A stretch of 64,000 nucleotides of DNA from Polynucleobacter asymbioticus. Its GTDB lineage: Bacteria; Pseudomonadota; Gammaproteobacteria; Burkholderiales; Burkholderiaceae. The DNA is taken from assembly GCF_018687575.1 (NCBI RefSeq), contig NZ_CP061297.1, positions 124,001 through 188,000 on the forward strand, read 5' to 3'. Made by a program: the position numbers and the translations under genes. Shown here in pieces: positions 9,728-17,931 of the stretch (position 1 is its first letter; every line of letters starts with the position of its first letter). The notes below the pieces were generated by a model. It had not been told where the DNA came from and made no database searches. It saw only the letters and a program-made list of their open reading frames with translations.

Positions 9728-10921
9728 TTATTTTTCTAAGTACCGTTGAGCTAGCTTGACCCAGTAGCTCACGCCAACAGGAATCAGTGCGTCATTGAAG
9801 TCATAGGAAGGGTTGTGAAGATGGCATGGACCCATGCCGTGACCTACCGCGCGGTGATCTCCATCACCATTGCCTAGAAACACATAGCAACCCGGTTTCT
9901 CTAGCAGCATGAATGCAAAGTCTTCTGCGCCCATCGTGGGGTCGATAGAGGTATTGACGTTTTGTGCTCCAACCAATTCACTCATGACCTCGCTTGCAAA
10001 TCCCACTTCCTTGTCATGATTAATGAGTGGGGGATAGTTGCGAGCAAAGCTAACCTCTGCTTGACAGTCAAATGCGCTCGAGACGTTATGAGAAATTTCT
10101 CGTAAACGTTGCTCAATCAAATCCAAAACCTCCAAGGTAAACGTGCGAACAGTTCCGCCGATAAAGGCACTATCGGGAATCACATTGCTAGTCTCGCCCG
10201 CATGAAACTGTGTAACGGATAAGACTGCTGCATCCACAGGGCGTTTATTGCGAGTAATGATGCTTTGTAAGGCTTGGACAACTTGAGCGCCCGCAAGGAC
10301 AGGATCAGCGCTGTTGTGTGGCAAGGCAGCATGTCCACCTTTACCTCTAATAGTGATTTCAAAAGTATTGCTGGAGGCCATCATCGGGCCAGACGTCACG
10401 CCAAAATGACCTTCAGCTAGTCCTGGCCAGTTGTGTAGGCCAAAGACGGCATCGCAAGGGAATTGTTTAAAGAGTCCATCGTTAATCATTTCTTGCGCGC
10501 CAGCACCACCTTCTTCAGCTGGCTGAAAAATAAAAATGACTGAGCCTTTGAACTCGCGATGGTTGGACAGGTATTGAGCTGCCCCTAAAAGCATAGCGGT
10601 GTGACCATCATGGCCACAGGCATGCATCTTGCCGGGATTCTTTGAAGTGTGTTCAAAGGTGTTGTGTTCTTGAAGTGGTAGCGCATCCATATCCGCACGC
10701 AAACCAATCATCTTGCCGGGCCCTAAGTCACCATCAAGCTTGCCTACAACCCCAGTTTTTCCAAGACCTCGATATACCGTGATCCCCCAGCTCGAAAGTG
10801 CTTCAGCTACGAGATCAGAAGTGCGGTTTTCTTCAAAACGTAATTCTGGATGCGCATGAATATTACGGCGAATCTCTTGAATGGCGGATGCGGAGTCGAT
10901 GATTTCTGGCAGTAATCGCAT
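9728..10921 (-). CDS. M20-family amidohydrolase (hippurate hydrolase-like)
   Basis: A 397-residue metallopeptidase of the M20D group (hippurate, N-acyl-amino-acid or IAA-amino acid hydrolases). Metal ligands are seen in 'GKMHACGHDGHTAMLLGAA' (Cys and His near residues 100-105), in 'FQPAEEGGAGAQEMI' (catalytic Glu-Glu), and in 'TMGAEDFAFML'. The dimerisation lid 'IRGKGGHAALPHNSADPVLAG' lies between. The true substrate cannot be read from sequence. It is next to bioD on the same strand with a 19-base gap, but nothing suggests a role in biotin synthesis. Confidence 0.92.
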   Translation of the reverse strand: MRLLPEIIDSASAIQEIRRNIHAHPELRFEENRTSDLVAEALSSWGITVYRGLGKTGVVGKLDGDLGPGKMIGLRADMDALPLQEHNTFEHTSKNPGKMHACGHDGHTAMLLGAAQYLSNHREFKGSVIFIFQPAEEGGAGAQEMINDGLFKQFPCDAVFGLHNWPGLAEGHFGVTSGPMMASSNTFEITIRGKGGHAALPHNSADPVLAGAQVVQALQSIITRNKRPVDAAVLSVTQFHAGETSNVIPDSAFIGGTVRTFTLEVLDLIEQRLREISHNVSSAFDCQAEVSFARNYPPLINHDKEVGFASEVMSELVGAQNVNTSIDPTMGAEDFAFMLLEKPGCYVFLGNGDGDHRAVGHGMGPCHLHNPSYDFNDALIPVGVSYWVKLAQRYLEK

Positions 10922-10940
10922 AACTTCATCTTATCTGAAT

Positions 10941-11663
10941 TTATTCAGGCAGTTTTATATGCCCTGCAGCAAATCGTAAGGCCTCTAAGGAGTAGGGGGC
11001 ATTCTCTGATTTCTGCAGCTGCTTGGGAAGAGTGGGGATGACGCCTAAAAATGGAGCGAAAATTCGGTCTTGTAGGGTTCGAATATTCTCTTCTAGAAGA
11101 GGCATTTCCTCTGAAAGTGTGTTGGCAACCCAGCCAGCAATAGTTAATTGACGTGACTGAATTGCTTCGCAGGTGAGTAAGGCGTGATTAATGCAGCCCA
11201 AACGCATACCTACTACTAGGATGACTGGTAAATCAATTGCCTGAGCTAGATCACCTAAATCTTCATGCTCATTTAGGGGTACCAAAAATCCACCCGCACC
11301 TTCAACAACGACCACATCAAATTGTTGACTCAGGGAATGCAAATCACCCAAGATGATGGAGGGGTCTAGGTAAACATCATTTTTCTTGGCAACCAGGTGC
11401 GGAGCAGCTGGTTGATCTAGGATGTATGGGCAGAGACTTTGCACCTGAGAAATGAATCCCGAGGCAATGCGCAATGTTTCAAGGTCCTCATTCAGTTTTT
11501 GACCGCTGGAGTCAATATAAGTTCCAGCTACAACCGGTTTAAAACCAGCTGCTTGGACACCCGCTTCTCTCAGCTTCAGAATCAGCGCACCGGCAATTAA
11601 AGTTTTTCCAACTTCTGTATCGGTGCCTGTGACAAAAAAACCGGTTGACGTATTGAATGTCAT
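10941..11663 (-). CDS. bioD: Dethiobiotin synthetase
   Basis: A 240-residue ATP-dependent carboxylase closing the ureido ring of dethiobiotin from DAPA and CO2. The P-loop 'FVTGTDTEVGKTLIAGAL' is at the N-terminus, 'AAGFKPVVAG' follows, and 'VVVEGAGGFLVPLNEHEDLGDLA' is the family's metal/substrate loop. Its start overlaps the bioF stop by four bases (ATGA type), so the bioA-bioF-bioD set is a translationally coupled operon. Confidence 0.96.
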   Translation of the reverse strand: MTFNTSTGFFVTGTDTEVGKTLIAGALILKLREAGVQAAGFKPVVAGTYIDSSGQKLNEDLETLRIASGFISQVQSLCPYILDQPAAPHLVAKKNDVYLDPSIILGDLHSLSQQFDVVVVEGAGGFLVPLNEHEDLGDLAQAIDLPVILVVGMRLGCINHALLTCEAIQSRQLTIAGWVANTLSEEMPLLEENIRTLQDRIFAPFLGVIPTLPKQLQKSENAPYSLEALRFAAGHIKLPE

Positions 11664-12889
11664 GAATGCTTTCCAACTTGTTGTTCTATGACTTGCAGAG
11701 TCTTCATGAGTTCACGCAAATCATCGGCACTGTGGTTGGCGGAAAAAGTAATGCGCAATCTAGAACTACCAAGGGGAACGGTAGGTGGCCGGATAGCTGG
11801 GATCCAATAGCCCGCTTCATCCAATAACTTAGCAGCCGCTAATGCACTAGCGTTACTTCCCAAGATCACCGGTTGAATTGGGGTGGATGAGGGCGTTTTT
11901 TCCCAGTTTTGGAAAGTCATCTCATCGCACCAAATGTGAATGAGCTGATTTAATTGTTTGCGACGTGCAACACCTTCCTTGCCCTCAATCAGTTCTAGAC
12001 TCTTAAGGAGAGCATGCGCAATTGCAGGTGGTGTAGCTGTGCTGTAGATATAGGGACGCCCTTTTTGAATTAGCCATTCAATGAAGGGTGCTGCTGCACA
12101 AATAAATGCACCGCTGACGCCCGCTGCTTTGCCAAGTGTGCCGATATAAATAATTCTTTCTGAATGCACACCGACTTGCTCCAAGAGGCCATGGCCATGA
12201 TGACCGAGTACACCAAATCCATGGGCATCATCGACCATCAAGAGCGCGTCATATTGTTCGGCAATCTGGAGTAATTCTTTTATGGGTGCGATATCCCCAT
12301 CCATACTAAAGACCCCATCGACCACAATCAATTTGAGTGGGCGGTCATCTTGTTTTAATGATTCCTCTAGCAAATCCAGTTGTTGGTGGTCAAACAAGGT
12401 CACCTTAGCCTTAGTTTGCGCACTCGCTAGCCGAACACCATCAATCAAAGAAGCATGATTGAGTTTGGCTGAATAAATGCTAGCCTCACCTTGTTCAGCC
12501 AGTCTAGACAGTCCAGTAATGGCATTGATATTGGCAAGATAGCCGGTGCTAAGGAATAGCGCTCTGGCATCGGGAATATATTGACTCTCACAGGCGGCCA
12601 ATTTTTTTTCAAGTAAGTCATGCGCAATGCTGTGGCCGCTAATCAAGTGCGATGCTCCGCTACCAACCCCATACAGTCTTGCGCCTTCTGCAAGGGCGGC
12701 AACTAATTCAGGATGGTTGGCTAGGCCTAAGTAGTCGTTGCTACAAAATGCTTTTAGCTCTCGCTGAGCAACTTGAGCCTTGACGTCGCAGGGTGACTCA
12801 GTAGTGCGCAGCTTACGCCTCAGTAGTTGCTCATCTAGGTCAGCAATCTGCTGCCCTGCCATAGCGCGAGCTCTAAAGTTTGTACTCAT
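11660..12889 (-). CDS. bioF: 8-amino-7-oxononanoate synthase
   Basis: A 409-residue PLP enzyme condensing pimeloyl thioester and alanine. It shows 'FCSNDYLGLANHPEL', 'GSGASHLISGHSIAHDLLE', 'VVDGVFSMDGDIAPI', 'LMVDDAHGFGVLGHHGHG', and the PLP-lysine segment 'GTLGKAAGVSGAFICA'. This sits in the alpha-oxoamine synthase family; the BioF call is secured by its place between bioA and bioD, overlapping both by four bases. Confidence 0.96.
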   Translation of the reverse strand: MSTNFRARAMAGQQIADLDEQLLRRKLRTTESPCDVKAQVAQRELKAFCSNDYLGLANHPELVAALAEGARLYGVGSGASHLISGHSIAHDLLEKKLAACESQYIPDARALFLSTGYLANINAITGLSRLAEQGEASIYSAKLNHASLIDGVRLASAQTKAKVTLFDHQQLDLLEESLKQDDRPLKLIVVDGVFSMDGDIAPIKELLQIAEQYDALLMVDDAHGFGVLGHHGHGLLEQVGVHSERIIYIGTLGKAAGVSGAFICAAAPFIEWLIQKGRPYIYSTATPPAIAHALLKSLELIEGKEGVARRKQLNQLIHIWCDEMTFQNWEKTPSSTPIQPVILGSNASALAAAKLLDEAGYWIPAIRPPTVPLGSSRLRITFSANHSADDLRELMKTLQVIEQQVGKHS

Positions 12890-14232
12890 GCCAGCGCCCG
12901 ATTGAGAGCGCGTTGTACTGCAGTGCCCATTTGCATCGCTTCTTCAGCAGAAAGAATGTATGGCGGCATGACGTAAATCGTGTTGCCAATTGGTCTGATG
13001 AGAATGCCTTCGTTAAGACTTGCTGAAAACATTTCTCGTGAAAAAGTAGCTGAATTTTTTATTGATTCAGGCTTGATATCAAAAGCAAGAATCATGCCTT
13101 GCTGACGCCAATGTTCAATACGAGAATCTGTTCTCGCCCAAGCAAATGCATTGGCAAGATCTTTACTACGCTCAAGATTTTTTTCGAGAACAGATTCAGT
13201 TTCAAAAATTTCTAAACACGCAAGTGCAGCAGCGCATGCCAATGGATTGCCTGTGTAGGAATGTGAATGTAAGAAACCTTGTTGCATTTGATCGCCATAG
13301 AATGCGCGATAAATTTTGTCAGTCGTCATGGAGAGTGAGAGTGGAAGATACCCGCCGCTAATACCTTTGGACAAGGTTAAGAAATCTGGCCAAACCCCCG
13401 CATGCTCGCAAGCAAAAAACTTTCCTGAGCGACCACAGCCCACGGCAATTTCATCGGCAATCAGATGAATGTTGTAACGGTCACAGAGTGATCGTACTAA
13501 GCGTAGATATTCTGGAGAGTGCATCGCCATCTGACCGGCGCACTGTACCAGCGGCTCCACAATGATGGCGGCAATATTGTGATGTTCTATTGCGAGCAGT
13601 TCTTCTAATTTTTTAGCAGCTTGTCTGGCAACATCATCAGCACTTTCACCAGGCTTTGCTTTACGTGCATCGGGTGATGGCACTGTAAATACATTCTGCA
13701 AAAGTTCACCATATGCTTCACGAAAAATCGCAACATCCGTCACTGCTAATGCGCCTAAAGTTTCACCGTGATAGCCATTTTCTAAGCAGACAAATTTTTT
13801 CTTTTGAGCTTGATTGTTCAGTCGCCAGTAGTGATGACTCATCTTCAATGCGATCTCCACTGCAGATGCGCCATCGGATGCAAAAAATACGTGACCCAAA
13901 TGACCTTGAGTTAAAGCGGACAATTTCTCGGACAGCTCCACAACGGGAGGGTGGGTAAATCCGGCGAGCATGACATGCTCAATTTTTTCAAGCTGATTGC
14001 TAATGGCTTGGTTGATGCGGGGATTCGAGTGTCCAAACAGATTGGTCCACCAAGAACTAATGCAATCGAGCAGTGCATTTCCCTTGTCATCAAAGAGCCA
14101 AACACCCTTACCCTTGGTAATGGCAATTAATGGCAATGACTCGTGATGCTTCATCTGAGTACAGGGATGCCAAACGGCATCAAGGCTGCGATCAACCAGG
14201 GAGGTTTGATTCGGATCAGAAATAAGCTTCAT
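12886..14232 (-). CDS. bioA: Adenosylmethionine--8-amino-7-oxononanoate transaminase
   Basis: A 448-residue class III aminotransferase making DAPA, with SAM as amino donor in the family. Motifs: 'VWHPCTQMKHHESLP' at the N-terminus (the BioA signature), 'ISSWWTNLFGHSNPRIN', 'FFASDGASAVEIALKMS', 'NGYHGETLGALAVTD', 'LIADEIAVGCGRSGKFFACEHA' and 'LTLSKGISGGYLPLS' with the PLP lysine. First gene of the bioAFD operon, divergent from bioB across an 89-base gap. No recognisable BirA or BioR operator was seen in that gap. Confidence 0.97.
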   Translation of the reverse strand: MKLISDPNQTSLVDRSLDAVWHPCTQMKHHESLPLIAITKGKGVWLFDDKGNALLDCISSWWTNLFGHSNPRINQAISNQLEKIEHVMLAGFTHPPVVELSEKLSALTQGHLGHVFFASDGASAVEIALKMSHHYWRLNNQAQKKKFVCLENGYHGETLGALAVTDVAIFREAYGELLQNVFTVPSPDARKAKPGESADDVARQAAKKLEELLAIEHHNIAAIIVEPLVQCAGQMAMHSPEYLRLVRSLCDRYNIHLIADEIAVGCGRSGKFFACEHAGVWPDFLTLSKGISGGYLPLSLSMTTDKIYRAFYGDQMQQGFLHSHSYTGNPLACAAALACLEIFETESVLEKNLERSKDLANAFAWARTDSRIEHWRQQGMILAFDIKPESIKNSATFSREMFSASLNEGILIRPIGNTIYVMPPYILSAEEAMQMGTAVQRALNRALA

Positions 14233-14321
14233 GTTTGGTATTTGACCACTAGTTTTTCCTAATTTAGCCCTGTATCTGTTATGTTTATGGCTTGAATTAA
14301 TCTATTTTCCGGAATTCGACC

Positions 14322-15359
14322 ATGCAGGCCACCCAAACTACTGAAAAACCCCTCACGCAAGTCAAGTCTCAAAAGGATCTGCATAAAGAGGTCGATGCAT
14401 CGGGCGCTTGGTCAGTGGCTCAGATCGAGGCTCTATTTGATCTCCCATTTAGCGAGCTCATGTTCAAGGCGCAAGAGACGCATCGCGCCAACTTCCCTGA
14501 TGGTGATGTGGAATTGGCCACCCTTTTATCCATTAAGACTGGTGGCTGCCCTGAGGATTGTGGCTATTGCCCTCAGGCAGCTCGTTACGACACTGACGTG
14601 AAGGCCAATAAGTTGATGGACCTGGATGAGGTGCTGGAGGCAGCCAAGGCTGCCAAAGCCGCTGGATCGAACCGCTTTTGCATGGGCGCCGCTTGGCGGG
14701 AGCCCAAAGATCGTGATATTGAAAAAGTTACCGCCATGATCAAGGGCGTGAAGGCCTTGGGTCTAGAAACTTGTGCCACCTTAGGGATGCTGGAGGCTAA
14801 TCAGGCCCAAGCCCTTCAGGAAGCAGGTCTAGATTTCTATAATCACAATTTGGATACCAGCGAGGATTTTTACCGCTCAGTTATCTCCACGCGGGGCTAT
14901 CAAGACCGTTTAGATACTATTTCCAATGTACGTGCTGCTGGCATGTCAGTGTGTTGCGGCGGTATTGTGGGCATGGGTGAGTCCCGTGAACAGCGCGCAG
15001 CTTTCTTAGCTCGTTTGGCCAATCTAAGTCCATATCCAGAGTCAGTGCCAATTAACCATCTGGTTCCTGTTGCGGGCACCCCGCTGGCGGATCAGAAGCC
15101 ATTGGATCCACTCGAATTCGTGAGAACGATTGCAGTTGCCCGCATCACCATGCCACGCGCACGCGTGCGTTTATCGGCCGGTCGCCAGGAACTTGGAAAG
15201 GCAGTTCAAGCCATGTGTTTCCAAGCTGGGGCTAACTCTATTTTCTATGGTGAGCAACTACTCACTACCGGTAATCCCGAGGCAGAACAAGACCGCGAGC
15301 TCTTGGCTGAGTTGGGTTTGAAGACTAAGCAAAGCTGCAAAGCAGAGGTTTTGGTCTAG
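14322..15359 (+). CDS. bioB: Biotin synthase (radical SAM)
   Basis: A 345-residue radical SAM enzyme inserting sulfur into dethiobiotin. The 4Fe-4S cluster motif CxxxCxxC is in '[18 protein letters not shown]' (C76, C80, C83). The 2Fe-2S ligands of the family fit '[17 protein letters not shown]', the region around '[11 protein letters not shown]' and '[19 protein letters not shown]', with '[13 protein letters not shown]' supplying the arginine ligand. It is divergent from bioAFD, and together they cover the last four biotin steps; bioC and bioH are not in the window. Confidence 0.97.
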   Translation: MQATQTTEKPLTQVKSQKDLHKEVDASGAWSVAQIEALFDLPFSELMFKAQETHRANFPDGDVELATLLSIKTGGCPEDCGYCPQAARYDTDVKANKLMDLDEVLEAAKAAKAAGSNRFCMGAAWREPKDRDIEKVTAMIKGVKALGLETCATLGMLEANQAQALQEAGLDFYNHNLDTSEDFYRSVISTRGYQDRLDTISNVRAAGMSVCCGGIVGMGESREQRAAFLARLANLSPYPESVPINHLVPVAGTPLADQKPLDPLEFVRTIAVARITMPRARVRLSAGRQELGKAVQAMCFQAGANSIFYGEQLLTTGNPEAEQDRELLAELGLKTKQSCKAEVLV

Positions 15360-15366
15360 TTTTTAA

Positions 15367-16002
15367 ATGCCTATGGCCCCAATCGATCGCTTCATTATTG
15401 AGTTTGATACGGCCTTGCGCTCGGTAGTTGGAGGTGCTCATGCGCATCGCTCAATCCCGGGTGCGGATAAGTCATCCACCACTTTCTTGGATGCCAAAGA
15501 GCGGGAGCATGCCGCAGGATTGATGCGTGTGAATCATGTGGGTGAGGTCTGTGCCCAAGCCCTGTATCAATCTCAAAAATTAGTAGCTCGCAACCCTGAA
15601 ATTCGGCAGATGTTGAAGCACTCTGCTCATGAGGAAATGGATCATTTGGCCTGGTGTGAAACGCGCCTCCAAGAGTTGGGTTCGCACACAAGTTACCTCA
15701 ACCCAATTTGGTATGCAGGATCCTTTGTAATCGGCTTGGTTGCTGGCTTAGCGGGTGATAGGTGGAGTTTGGGATTTGTTGCCGAAACAGAAAAACAAGT
15801 AGAGAATCATCTTGAGAGTCATCTCGAAAAATTGCCTGCTGAAGATGAACGCTCTCGTGCAATTGTTGATCAAATGCGGATCGATGAAATCGAGCATGGA
15901 CAGGCTGCAATTTCTGCTGGTGGCGCGGTCTTGCCGGAGCCGATTCAGAAACTCATGCAGGCGATGTCAAAAGTCATGACAAGCACTGCTTACAAAATCT
16001 AG
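15367..16002 (+). CDS. coq7: 3-demethoxyubiquinol 3-hydroxylase, Coq7 type
   Basis: A 211-residue di-iron carboxylate protein of the COQ7 family, which hydroxylates demethoxyubiquinol with O2. The paired iron-binding motifs are visible: 'MRVNHVGEVCAQALYQSQ', 'HSAHEEMDHLAWCETRL' (ExxH), the central 'ETEKQVENHLESHL' and the C-terminal 'MRIDEIEHGQAAISAGG' (ExxH). A hydrophobic 'FVIGLVAGLAGD' hairpin gives membrane association. This di-iron enzyme replaces the flavoprotein UbiF used by E. coli, and is common in betaproteobacteria. It begins 7 bases after bioB, so the two are probably co-transcribed. The start could also be the ATG two codons in. Confidence 0.95.
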   Translation: MPMAPIDRFIIEFDTALRSVVGGAHAHRSIPGADKSSTTFLDAKEREHAAGLMRVNHVGEVCAQALYQSQKLVARNPEIRQMLKHSAHEEMDHLAWCETRLQELGSHTSYLNPIWYAGSFVIGLVAGLAGDRWSLGFVAETEKQVENHLESHLEKLPAEDERSRAIVDQMRIDEIEHGQAAISAGGAVLPEPIQKLMQAMSKVMTSTAYKI

Positions 16003-16168
16003 TTCTAAATTAATTATTTTGCATATTTTTATTTAGAATACTGTTAATTAATACAGTATATTTACCCATTATTGGGCTAAATAGCTAAGACCTATTCTTA
16101 AGTATATTTTCCAAGCCATTGTTTCAAGTAGCATTTTTATAGGCACCATTTTATCAAGACATGACGCT

Positions 16169-16219
16169 AAGTGTTTGTAATCACTAGGAAATTTCCTAAA
16201 AAATTACCCAAAAACACTT
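16169..16219. repeat. Nested palindrome just upstream of the mraZ promoter
   Basis: Three inverted repeats share nearly one centre. The outer arms are AAGTGTTT (16169-16176) and AAACACTT (16212-16219). The middle arms are GTAAT (16177-16181) and ATTAC (16203-16207). The core is a perfect 14-base palindrome TAGGAAATTTCCTA (16185-16198). The right outer arm touches the proposed -35 box. It could be an operator, an A/T-rich promoter-stimulating element or an RNA hairpin; no T run follows, so it is not a standard terminator. Confidence 0.65.
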
Positions 16220-16246
16220 GACCCTCTTATTACGATCCTCTAAAGT
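16218..16246 (+). promoter_or_regulatory. Candidate sigma-70 promoter for the dcw cluster
   Basis: TTGACC (16218-16223) as -35 is followed by about 17 bases and TAAAGT (near 16241-16246) as -10. It lies about 30 bases before mraZ. The -10 element runs into the first MraZ repeat, which would let MraZ block RNA polymerase. The upstream part of this 271-base gap (16003-16168) is A/T-rich and holds a 7-bp inverted repeat (ATACTGT 16038-16044, ACAGTAT 16053-16059) but no gene. Confidence 0.6.
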
Positions 16247-16269
16247 GGGAGGAAGTGTGAAAAAGTGGG
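16245..16269 (+). promoter_or_regulatory. MraZ operator: GTGGG repeats at 10-bp spacing
   Basis: GTGGG at 16245, GTGTG at 16255 and GTGGG at 16265 form direct repeats exactly one helical turn apart, ending five bases before the mraZ ATG. This matches the known MraZ-binding pattern (TGGGN repeated with 5-base spacers) found upstream of mraZ in E. coli and others. The last repeat also serves as the purine-rich ribosome binding region of mraZ. Confidence 0.8.
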
Positions 16270-16273
16270 GTAA

Positions 16274-16705
16274 ATGGTGTTTCAAGGTGCGTCAGCTCTC
16301 AATTTAGATGCAAAAGGTCGCATGTCTGTGCCGGCAAAGCATCGTGACGCCTTGTTAGTTCAAGGTGAGGGTCGAATTACGCTCACAAAACACCCTGATG
16401 GATGCCTCCTTTTGTTCCCACGCCCTGAGTGGGAAACCTTCCGCTCACGCGTTGCCCAATTGCCAATGGATGCTCATTGGTGGCGCCGCATCTTCCTTGG
16501 TAATGCTGCTGAAGTCGATTTGGATAGCGCTGGCAGAATTTTGGTGAATCCAGAGCTGCGATCGGCTGCTGGCATTGAAAAAGAAGTGATGCTGCTCGGA
16601 ATGGGCAGTCATCTGGAGTTGTGGGACGCCGCTACTTACGCTGCAAAAGAACAGGCTGCCATTGCACAAGGTATGCCTGAAGCCCTGAAGCAATTTAATT
16701 TTTGA
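16274..16705 (+). CDS. mraZ: Transcriptional regulator MraZ
   Basis: A 143-residue protein with two SpoVT/AbrB-like halves. The first has '[23 protein letters not shown]', and the second has '[22 protein letters not shown]', each with the D-x-x-G-R-[MI]-x-[VI]-P/N core. In other bacteria MraZ binds its own promoter as a ring-shaped oligomer and represses the dcw cluster. The matching 10-bp-spaced repeats upstream support self-regulation here. First gene of the cluster, 12 bases before rsmH. Confidence 0.96.
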   Translation: MVFQGASALNLDAKGRMSVPAKHRDALLVQGEGRITLTKHPDGCLLLFPRPEWETFRSRVAQLPMDAHWWRRIFLGNAAEVDLDSAGRILVNPELRSAAGIEKEVMLLGMGSHLELWDAATYAAKEQAAIAQGMPEALKQFNF

Positions 16706-16717
16706 TGACAGGGTGCC

Positions 16718-17668
16718 ATGAACATAACTCATCGCCCAGTATTACTGGCCGAGGCGGTGACGGCGCTGATCAGTGGCCCACGCATCACCTCTCCCGATAC
16801 TTCAAAAAATCTACTCTTGATCGATGGAACCTTTGGGCGTGGCGGTCATACGCAGGCACTGCTTTCGCAATTGCCACCGAGCGCGCGAATGATTTCCTTC
16901 GACAAGGACTTAGATGCGATCGCAGTCGCGGAAAAAATCAACGATCCCCGTTTGCGCATCGTGCACGACAGCTTTGCGCAGATGGATCAGTACGCAGAGC
17001 CAGAATCGGTCGATGGCATTTTGTTGGATCTCGGTATCAGCTCTCCACAAGTGGACGAAGCGCATCGCGGCTTTTCCTTTCGCAAGGATGGTCCGCTCGA
17101 TATGCGCATGAATACGGATCAGGGTTTGACGGCAGCACAATGGTTAGAGCAAGCATCACAAGAGGACATCACACGCGTGATTAAGACTTATGGTGAAGAA
17201 CGTTTTGCATTTCAGATCGCAAAAGCTATCGTGGCTAAGCGAGAGGAAGGTTTATCGCCAAAAACTACTTTGCAATTAGCAAGCTTAGTGGCCAGCGTAG
17301 TTCGCACCAGAGAGATCGGACAAGATCCTGCGACTCGCACTTTTCAAGCACTCCGAATTTTTATTAATCGTGAGCTAGAAGATTTAGAGCTCGGATTAAA
17401 AGCAGCTCTCAATGTATTAAAGCCGGGTGCACGTTTGGCGGTGATTAGTTTTCACTCTTTAGAGGATCGCATTGTGAAGCAGTTCCTGCAGTCACATGCC
17501 AAGGTTGATGTGCCACGGGGTTTGCCTGTCCGCGATCGAGATTTACCACAAAGCGCTTTAGAGATTATTGGACGCGTTAAACCGAGCGATGAAGAAGTTC
17601 GAGAGAACCCTCGTGCTCGTTCAGCCATCATGCGTGTTGCTGAAAAACGTGCAGGAGTGCCAGCTTGA
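16718..17668 (+). CDS. rsmH: 16S rRNA (cytosine1402-N4)-methyltransferase
   Basis: A 316-residue SAM-dependent methyltransferase (older name MraW) modifying C1402 in the ribosomal P site. '[16 protein letters not shown]' is the SAM loop, '[10 protein letters not shown]' the acidic loop, and '[34 protein letters not shown]' the family signature (split here by DLG, SSPQ, GFSF). The C-terminal '[18 protein letters not shown]' and '[14 protein letters not shown]' are also typical. It overlaps ftsL by four bases. Confidence 0.97.
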   Translation: MNITHRPVLLAEAVTALISGPRITSPDTSKNLLLIDGTFGRGGHTQALLSQLPPSARMISFDKDLDAIAVAEKINDPRLRIVHDSFAQMDQYAEPESVDGILLDLGISSPQVDEAHRGFSFRKDGPLDMRMNTDQGLTAAQWLEQASQEDITRVIKTYGEERFAFQIAKAIVAKREEGLSPKTTLQLASLVASVVRTREIGQDPATRTFQALRIFINRELEDLELGLKAALNVLKPGARLAVISFHSLEDRIVKQFLQSHAKVDVPRGLPVRDRDLPQSALEIIGRVKPSDEEVRENPRARSAIMRVAEKRAGVPA

Positions 17669-17931
17669 ATCGCGCTACGCTGACCTTGCTGGTATTGCTA
17701 TTAGTCTGCGCACTATCTTTGGTAGCAGCTCAGCAGCGCGCGCGCAAATTATTCATTTCTCTAGAGCGCGCGCAAATTGAGGAGCGCAAGCTCAACCAAG
17801 ACTGGCTACGTTTAGAGTATGAGCAGCGCAACTTATCCAAGTCCGCACGAATTCGTGATGTTGCTCGTAATCAGTTACGTATGGTCCCAATATCTCCAGA
17901 ACGTACTTTGTACTTGAAGGAGGCTAGATGA
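17665..17931 (+). CDS. ftsL: Cell division protein FtsL
   Basis: An 88-residue bitopic inner-membrane protein: a very short cytoplasmic start, one transmembrane helix (about residues 5-22, [17 protein letters not shown]), then a periplasmic coiled coil '[23 protein letters not shown]'. FtsL pairs with FtsB and FtsQ and activates FtsWI. Identity rests on size, topology and the fixed place between rsmH and ftsI, as the sequence itself is poorly conserved in the family. Overlaps both neighbours by four bases. Confidence 0.93.
   Translation: MNRATLTLLVLLLVCALSLVAAQQRARKLFISLERAQIEERKLNQDWLRLEYEQRNLSKSARIRDVARNQLRMVPISPERTLYLKEAR

Noticed and set aside
14233..14321. The bioA-bioB divergent gap, searched for a BirA or BioR operator
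   Set aside because: No TTGTAAACC-N14-GGTTTACAA-like or TTATMTATAA-like sequence was found.
16038..16059. ATACTGT/ACAGTAT inverted repeat after coq7, considered as a terminator or operator
   Set aside because: Only seven A/T-rich pairs and no T run; in such AT-rich DNA this can arise by chance, so it is mentioned only within the promoter entry.
16702..17184. A 160-residue plus-strand frame overlapping rsmH
   Set aside because: It is in another frame of a well-supported gene, is rich in Arg, Ser and Gly with no family motif, and has no separate start signal.
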